A stretch of DNA of 64,000 nt from Collimonas fungivorans Ter331 (GTDB taxonomy: Bacteria; Pseudomonadota; Gammaproteobacteria; Burkholderiales; Burkholderiaceae_D). Made by a program: the position numbers and the translations under genes. This document shows, piece after piece, positions 58,956 through 64,000 of this stretch (position 1 is the stretch's first letter; the number at the start of each line of letters is the position of its first letter). The stretch covers positions 4,174,542 through 4,238,541 of the forward strand of contig NC_015856.1 of NCBI RefSeq assembly GCF_000221045.1, given 5' to 3'. A model generated the notes under the pieces. The model saw only the letters and a list, made by a program, of their open reading frames with translations, made no database searches and was not told the origin of the DNA.

Positions 58956-61871
58956 ATGAATCAGTCATATCGCGTGGTTTGGCAAGCATCTACGAATATC
59001 TTCCGTGTCGTCCCGGAACTGGCAAAATCAAAAGGGAAATCCACATCCCGCAAGACAGGACGCGCCAAAATGCTGATCCGTATCGCCGCCGTCAGCCTCG
59101 GCATGCTGGGAGCGGACGCCGCGCTGGCCAATGCCGAAACCACAGAAGAGATAGGCGCCGGCAGCCAGTTTCGAGGCAGTTGCCTTGGCCCGGACGAGCG
59201 TACACAACGCCACCGCAACGCCGACGATAAGAATGACTGCAAGGACAGCACTGCCAAAATCAATCCTGACAGCTCTGCAGTTGCGCGGCAAGAGCAGATC
59301 GCCACCTCGCCGACTCCTTACGCCAGCGAGCAAGCCGGTACACGGTTTGCCACACCTTCCCCTGCTGCCGGCATCGAGCTGGCCGCCGAGGCCACTGGCG
59401 CGCGCACTACAACCGGAAGCAACGCGATGCCCGACGCCGTCGACAGCATCTCCGCAGGCAAAGCCGGCAGCGAACGGCAGATCACCAATCTTGCCGCCGG
59501 AACCAGAGACACTGATGCGGTCAATCTCGGGCAAGTGAAGCTATTGGCAGGCGACGGCAGCAGCCAGCGCTACCTCCAGGTCAACGGCAAGAACGACGGT
59601 AGCGACAATGCCCTGGCCAGCGGCTACAACGCCGCCGCAATCGGCGTCCAGGCAGCAGCCACCGGGGCCGGCGCAGCGGCGCTCGGTTCTCAAAGCCATG
59701 CCCTGGGCGATTACAGCATCTCCAGCGGTTACGGCTCAGTCGCCAGGGGTGACAACAGCATTGCCTCCGGTTATTCGGCTGTGGCCAACGACGAAGCAGC
59801 CGTTGCCATAGGAAAATTCAGCACAGCCAAAAGCGCCCGTAGCGTCGCTATAGGCGCCAATAGCATGGCAAGCAATGTCGATGCCTCAGCGGCAGGCGCA
59901 TTTAGCAGCGCAGCAGGGATTGGCGCATCGGCATTCGGCGCCCACGCCCTGGCCGGAGGCAACTATAGCATCGCGGCAGGCAGCAACGCTCAGGCGCTGG
60001 GAGAGGCGAGCAGCGCTTTTGGCGGCGACGCAAATGCGACTGCCTACGGCAGTAGCGCCATCGGTGCCAGCGCTCGGGCCGCCGGCATCGGTTCGGTCGC
60101 GGTCGGCATTAACGCCAACGCCATGGCCCTGGAAAGCAGTGCCTTGGGTGCCGACAGCGTCGCCAAAGCTTACCGCTCTACTTCCGTCGGTTCACAGTCC
60201 TATGCCGCTGAAGATCACAGTGCCGCTTTCGGCGCAAGTGCTGCAGCGCTGGCGATCAACAGCAGCGCAATCGGCGCCGCCAGCCGGGCCGAAGCCAACA
60301 ATAGTGTCGCGCTGGGGGTCGATTCCGTGGCTGACCGCGCCAACTCGGTGTCGGTCGGCAGTGCCGGCAACCAGCGTCAGATTGCCAATGTCGCAGCGGG
60401 TACGGAAGCTGGCGATGCCATCAACAAGGCGCAATTGGATGCCATGGCTGACAGCGTGAGCAGCGCCAGTCATTATTTTGCGGTCAGCGGCAGCAACGAT
60501 GGCAGCAACAATGCCACGGCCTCAGGCGACAACAGCATGGCGGCGGGCTCGTCGGCATCAGCAGTGGGTGACGGTGCCAGCGCATTCGGCACCAGCACCT
60601 TGGCCGCCGGAACGGGTTCGCTGGCGTTGGGTGCCGGCGCCACCGCCGTTTCAGATCCTGACAGCGACGCCAATATCGCCATCGGCGCCAACGCGCGCGC
60701 GATGCATCCTGCCGGCGGCGGCATCGCCATTGGCACCGACGCCGCAACCCAAGCCAGCGGCATTGCCATGGGTACTTCTGCATTAGCCTATGGCAGCGGC
60801 AGCCTCGCCTTGGGAGCGGCAACCGTGGCCGAAGGCAATAGCTCGGTAGCGATTGGCGGCAGCTATCAATTTATAGACGGCGACGACCCCGGGGTGATTG
60901 AGAGCACCACTGCCGTTGGCCGGAACAGCATTGCCTTGGGAGCCAGCGCGCGCGCCAACGGCGACAACAGTGTCGCCATCGGCCCACGTGCGACCGCCAG
61001 CGGCAATGGCTCGGTGGCCCTGGGACTGCTCTCCTACGCAGACCGCGACAATACCGTATCGGTCGGCAACAGCCTGACCGGGAGCACGCGCCAGATCACC
61101 AACGTGCAAGCCGGGACGGAAGATTATGACGCCGTCAACGTACAGCAAATGAACAGCGCCGTTGGCAGCCTCAGCGGCAGTCTCGACAGCGTTGCCAGCA
61201 TCCTGGGCGGCGGCGCGATGATGGGAGCAAACGGGTTTACCGGTCCGATTTTCGCTATCCAGGGCGGCAACTACCACACTGTCGGCGATGCGTTCGGCGC
61301 CCTGGACGGCGCCCTGGACTCTCTCGGCAATCGCGTCAGCGATCTGGAAAGCGGCCACACGCCGGCAGCGGCACAAGACAGCAAGCCAGTTGCGAAAATG
61401 TCGCGTGAGGCTGCGCCAGCGGCCAGCGGCGTCAAAGCGGAGGCTGACAGCGGCAAGGATATCGCCACCCAGGATCAAATCGAAGAAGTCCGGGACTATG
61501 CCGATGCCGGCGATAAACAGACTTTAAGCAGCGCTAATCAATATACCGATAGCAAGATGGCGGACAAGGTTAGTCAGAGCGACTTCAACGAGTTCAAGGG
61601 CAATGTCGACCAGCGCTTTGACAAGGTCAACAAGCGGATCAGCCGGATCGGCGCCATGGCCAGCGCGATGGCCGGCATGGCGGGCGCCATCGCCGCAGCT
61701 CCCGCCAACGAAAACCGCGTCAGTGCGGCGCTCGGCGGTTATGGCGGACAAACGGCACTATCGTTAGGTTACGCCAAACGCATCTCCAACAGGGGCGCGC
61801 TGCTGATCGGCGGCTCGATTGCCAGCGGCGGCGAATCGAGCGGTACGGTCGGCGTCAGTTTCGGCTGGTAA
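58956..61871 (+). CDS. Trimeric autotransporter adhesin (YadA family), complete
   Basis: A 971-residue protein. Residues 1-~30 are an extended signal peptide region (MNQSYRVVWQASTNIFRVVPEL), then the signal core (~38-58, cut after ALANA). The passenger has ~30 YadA-head type repeats (SxAxGxxSxA, residues ~200-470 and ~520-700). Neck motifs are RQITNLAAGTRDTDAVNLGQ, NQRQIANVAAGTEAGDAINKAQ and RQITNVQAGTEDYDAVNVQQ. A stalk follows and the C-terminal anchor ends VGVSFGW. It trimerises and attaches the cell to surfaces or hosts. AAAGGAG lies eight bases before the ATG. Box-like sequences upstream suggest BvgA-like control, and a terminator follows. Confidence 0.95.
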   Translation: MNQSYRVVWQASTNIFRVVPELAKSKGKSTSRKTGRAKMLIRIAAVSLGMLGADAALANAETTEEIGAGSQFRGSCLGPDERTQRHRNADDKNDCKDSTAKINPDSSAVARQEQIATSPTPYASEQAGTRFATPSPAAGIELAAEATGARTTTGSNAMPDAVDSISAGKAGSERQITNLAAGTRDTDAVNLGQVKLLAGDGSSQRYLQVNGKNDGSDNALASGYNAAAIGVQAAATGAGAAALGSQSHALGDYSISSGYGSVARGDNSIASGYSAVANDEAAVAIGKFSTAKSARSVAIGANSMASNVDASAAGAFSSAAGIGASAFGAHALAGGNYSIAAGSNAQALGEASSAFGGDANATAYGSSAIGASARAAGIGSVAVGINANAMALESSALGADSVAKAYRSTSVGSQSYAAEDHSAAFGASAAALAINSSAIGAASRAEANNSVALGVDSVADRANSVSVGSAGNQRQIANVAAGTEAGDAINKAQLDAMADSVSSASHYFAVSGSNDGSNNATASGDNSMAAGSSASAVGDGASAFGTSTLAAGTGSLALGAGATAVSDPDSDANIAIGANARAMHPAGGGIAIGTDAATQASGIAMGTSALAYGSGSLALGAATVAEGNSSVAIGGSYQFIDGDDPGVIESTTAVGRNSIALGASARANGDNSVAIGPRATASGNGSVALGLLSYADRDNTVSVGNSLTGSTRQITNVQAGTEDYDAVNVQQMNSAVGSLSGSLDSVASILGGGAMMGANGFTGPIFAIQGGNYHTVGDAFGALDGALDSLGNRVSDLESGHTPAAAQDSKPVAKMSREAAPAASGVKAEADSGKDIATQDQIEEVRDYADAGDKQTLSSANQYTDSKMADKVSQSDFNEFKGNVDQRFDKVNKRISRIGAMASAMAGMAGAIAAAPANENRVSAALGGYGGQTALSLGYAKRISNRGALLIGGSIASGGESSGTVGVSFGW

Positions 61872-61882
61872 GGCAGGAACGT

Positions 61883-61914
61883 ATCCCGTCTCTCGCCAGC
61901 GAGAGACGGGATCT
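61883..61914. terminator. Strong hairpin terminator between autotransporter and rsmA
   Basis: ATCCCGTCTCTCG pairs with CGAGAGACGGGAT around a short loop, between two convergent genes. It begins 11 bases after the autotransporter stop. Confidence 0.8.
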
Positions 61915-62688
61915 TCACGGCAGGCGGTTAGCTAACGCTACAAACAATTCCATCGCTATGGTTTCCGGCCGCGCTTGCGGATCGACGCCAGCATCGATCA
62001 GCTCGTTCTCGGTAAACATGCCGGCCAGGCAGTTCCTGATCACCTTGCGCCTTTGCGTGAAAGCTTTCAGCACCACGTCTTCCAGTTTCTTCTGGTCGCA
62101 AGCCAGCGGCTGGGCAATAGGGATCATCCGTACGATGGCCGATTCCACTCGCGGCGGCGGATCAAATGCCGTCGGCGGCACGATGAACATCAGCTGCATG
62201 GTATAGCGCCATTGCAGCATCACCGACAAACGGCCAAAAGCCTTGCTGCCCGGCGCGGCGACCATGCGTTCCACCACTTCCTTTTGCAGCATGAAGTGCT
62301 GGTCTTGCACTTGCGGCGCGATTTCCGCCAGATGAAACAGCAAGGGACTGGAGATGTTGTAAGGCAGATTGCCGACCACGCGCAATTTTTTGCCGCCGTT
62401 CAGCGGAATGCTGTTGAAATCGAATTTCAGCGCATCGGCGGAATGCACATGCAGGCGCGCCGGATCGAAATTCTTTTGCAGGCGCGCCACCAGGTCGCGA
62501 TCCAGTTCGACCACATGCAACTGCCGCAGCGATTCCAGCAGCAAACGCGTCATCGCTGCCAGGCCTGGCCCAATCTCGACCATGTTGTCGTCGGCTTGCG
62601 GATCTATCGCGCTGATGATGTTGTACAGCACGGTGTCGTCGGTCAGGAAGTTCTGGCCGAAGCGCTTGCGGGGAATGTGATTCTTCAT
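61915..62688 (-). CDS. rsmA: 16S rRNA (adenine(1518)-N(6)/adenine(1519)-N(6))-dimethyltransferase
   Basis: A 257-residue methyltransferase. RKRFGQNFL starts the family, motif I is MVEIGPGLAAMT, the acidic motif is LHVVELDRDL and motif IV is VVGNLPYNISSPLLFHL. It dimethylates two adjacent adenines near the 3' end of 16S rRNA. The ATG at 62688 gives the standard start MKNHIPRKRFGQ; a frame upstream runs into REP sequence. It is in the classical surA-pdxA-rsmA order. Confidence 0.97.
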   Translation of the reverse strand: MKNHIPRKRFGQNFLTDDTVLYNIISAIDPQADDNMVEIGPGLAAMTRLLLESLRQLHVVELDRDLVARLQKNFDPARLHVHSADALKFDFNSIPLNGGKKLRVVGNLPYNISSPLLFHLAEIAPQVQDQHFMLQKEVVERMVAAPGSKAFGRLSVMLQWRYTMQLMFIVPPTAFDPPPRVESAIVRMIPIAQPLACDQKKLEDVVLKAFTQRRKVIRNCLAGMFTENELIDAGVDPQARPETIAMELFVALANRLP

Positions 62689-62702
62689 ATTTTTCTTTAA
62701 TT

Positions 62703-62825
62703 GGTAGGGTGGGCACACCGTGCCCACGCGTGAATTCACGCCACGTACATACCTGTTTCGGCGCTGCTTGGGACCGCTCTCCGGTTATCGCGGTCACGCG
62801 TGGGCACGATGTGCCCACCCTACGC
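62703..62825. repeat. REPIN overlapping the 3' end of pdxA
   Basis: A forward copy (62703-62730) and a reverse copy (62797-62825) are separated by a 66-base spacer containing CTCCGGTTATCGCGGTCACGCG. The pdxA frame reads through the reverse REP and stops at its inner edge. Confidence 0.88.
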
Positions 62826-63864
62826 GCACCATCTGCGCTGCAACGCTCAGCGCCGCCAGCATGCTGCCGTGGTCGGCGCGGCCCAGGCCGGCTGCAGCGA
62901 GATCCAGCGCCGTGCCATGATCCACCGAAGTGCGGATGAACGGTAAGCCCAGCGTGATGTTGATGCCGTGTCCAAAACTGGCGTATTTCAGTACCGGCAA
63001 GCCCTGGTCATGATACATCGCTAGCACGCAATCGGCGTCCGCCAGGTATTTTTGCTGGAACAGGGTATCAGCCGGATAAGGGCCGCTGACGGCGATGCCG
63101 CGCGCTTTTGCGGCTTCCAGCGCCGGCGCGATGATATCGATTTCTTCGCGTCCCAGGTAACCGCCCTCGCCGGCATGCGGATTCAGGCCCGTCACCAGGA
63201 TGCGCGGCTGCGCCAGGCCGAATTTTTTCTGCAGGTCGGCGTGCAGGATGTCGATAGTGTGGCTGAGGCTGTCAAAAGTGAGCGCCGCCGCCACGTCTTT
63301 CAGGGCCAGGTGAGTAGTCGCCAACGCCACCCGCAACGGCGGTGTGGTGCGGTCGGTGGCCAGCATCATGACCACCTGCGCCGTTGCGCTCTTCTCGGCG
63401 AGGTATTCGGTATGGCCGGTGAACGGCACGCCGGCGTCATTGATCGTGCTTTTCTGCAGCGGTGCGGTGACCATGCCGTCGAAAATTCCCTGCTGCGCGC
63501 CGTTGATGGCGATATCCAGCGTGCGCAACACGGCGCGGCCGTTGCGTGCATTCAGCAGGCCCGGCTGCACATGCGCATCGAGCGGACAATCGATCACTGC
63601 GATCTGGCCAGGAGGAAAATTCGGCAAACCGTTGTTGCGCAAGGCCTGCTGCGACAACGCTACGAGCCGGATCTGCGGGTCGATCTCGGCCGCGATCATC
63701 GCCAGGAAAGCGGCGTCGCCGATCAGCACGCTGTTGATTTCATCGCGCAACTGCCAGGCCGCCCTGATCGATACCTCAGGGCCGATGCCCGCCGGTTCGC
63801 CGCAAGTGACGGCCAGTATCGGCCGCCTTTGCGGTTTCAGCAGAACGGCGGATGATTCAGACAT
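62794..63864 (-). CDS. pdxA: 4-hydroxythreonine-4-phosphate dehydrogenase
   Basis: A 356-residue enzyme of pyridoxal phosphate synthesis. [16 protein letters not shown] starts the family. Metal-binding His residues are in [23 protein letters not shown] and [13 protein letters not shown]. It ends ...[15 protein letters not shown]: the last ten residues are encoded by a REP element, giving a tail not expected in other PdxA proteins. The stop TGA lies at the inner edge of that REP. Confidence 0.96.
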   Translation of the reverse strand: MSESSAVLLKPQRRPILAVTCGEPAGIGPEVSIRAAWQLRDEINSVLIGDAAFLAMIAAEIDPQIRLVALSQQALRNNGLPNFPPGQIAVIDCPLDAHVQPGLLNARNGRAVLRTLDIAINGAQQGIFDGMVTAPLQKSTINDAGVPFTGHTEYLAEKSATAQVVMMLATDRTTPPLRVALATTHLALKDVAAALTFDSLSHTIDILHADLQKKFGLAQPRILVTGLNPHAGEGGYLGREEIDIIAPALEAAKARGIAVSGPYPADTLFQQKYLADADCVLAMYHDQGLPVLKYASFGHGINITLGLPFIRTSVDHGTALDLAAAGLGRADHGSMLAALSVAAQMVRVGWAHRAHA

Positions 63865-63897
63865 GCACTACTCTCAAGGCTGGCTGGTGCGCCGCAA

Positions 63898-63999
63898 TCA
63901 ACGGTCGTCGCCGCGGTATTCCACATAGGTCCGGTCGCGCAGTTGGCGCAGCCAGTCGTTAGTAGCTTCTTCGGTCTTACGTTCACGAATCGCCAACCG
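63898..63999 (-). CDS. surA: SurA periplasmic peptidyl-prolyl isomerase, C-terminal end only
   Basis: Thirty-four codons in frame from the right edge: RLAIRERKTEEATNDW, then LRQLRDRTYVEYRGDDR and stop. This is the typical SurA C-terminal helix and strand. SurA helps outer-membrane proteins fold, including autotransporter barrels. The position before pdxA and rsmA is the conserved one. The rest lies beyond the window. Confidence 0.85.
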   Translation of the reverse strand, partial: RLAIRERKTEEATNDWLRQLRDRTYVEYRGDDR

Positions 64000-64000
64000 C

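Overview
The window is a piece of a beta-proteobacterial chromosome. Gene order (surA-pdxA-rsmA; miaB, phoH-ybeY, corC-lnt-glyQ-glyS-gmhB-plsC-ygjP-like-gloA), a GC-rich composition and the protein styles point to Burkholderiales, family Oxalobacteraceae, most like Collimonas. The genus is an inference from memory, not a search result.

Layout. 1-2.4 kb: the 3' end of a YadA-type trimeric autotransporter, a REP-associated tyrosine transposase (RAYT) with its REP repeats, and a YceI remnant. 2.5-9 kb: a TPR glycosyltransferase pair (the second is an OGT/SPINDLY-type GT41 enzyme), then a small polysaccharide group (GT2, Wzz-like co-polymerase, and a transposase-like DNA-binding domain overlapping wzz). 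9.2-14.9 kb: a BvgS-like hybrid kinase, a BvgA-like NarL-family regulator and a divergent receiver/degenerate-EAL protein. 14.9-35.1 kb: a type I secretion and adhesin locus on the minus strand. It has an ABC exporter, an HlyD-type adaptor, a frameshifted TolC-family protein with a long N-terminal hexapeptide-repeat extension, a 510-residue secreted protein, a DUF475/TerC-like membrane protein, an OmpA-like lipid/peptidoglycan-linked protein and a 2114-residue BapA-like Ig-repeat adhesin. A HigBA-like toxin-antitoxin pair and a small gene with a structured leader lie inside it. 35.9-43.8 kb: an AT-richer EpsG-like membrane protein and a type IV minor pilin operon (fimT-pilV-pilW-pilX-pilY1-pilE). 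44-58.5 kb: housekeeping genes, interrupted by a cytochrome b/molybdopterin oxidoreductase pair and a MXKDX repeat protein. 58.9-61.9 kb: a second, complete trimeric autotransporter. 62-64 kb: rsmA, pdxA and the end of surA.

The most interesting signal is regulatory. Four minus-strand transcription units (ABC exporter, small secreted protein, DUF475 protein, giant adhesin) share one promoter design. Each has a -10-like hexamer (TAAAAT or TACAAT) preceded by three boxes centred 33, 55 and 77 bp upstream. The upper two boxes follow the near-palindrome TAGGAAAAATCC(T/G)A; the third is weak. The 22-bp spacing and the TTTCCTA half-site are what is known for Bordetella BvgA dimers at the fhaB promoter. 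Similar boxes lie in the bvgA-like/EAL intergenic region and upstream of the complete trimeric autotransporter. I infer that the BvgAS-like system controls this adhesin and secretion regulon and itself.

A second theme is dispersed repeats. At least 21 REP copies sit just downstream of stop codons, and a second palindromic family is built around GGGGTCGGAGTGAA. Repeat DNA supplies the C-terminal codons or stop of pdxA, the ABC exporter gene and the GT41 gene.
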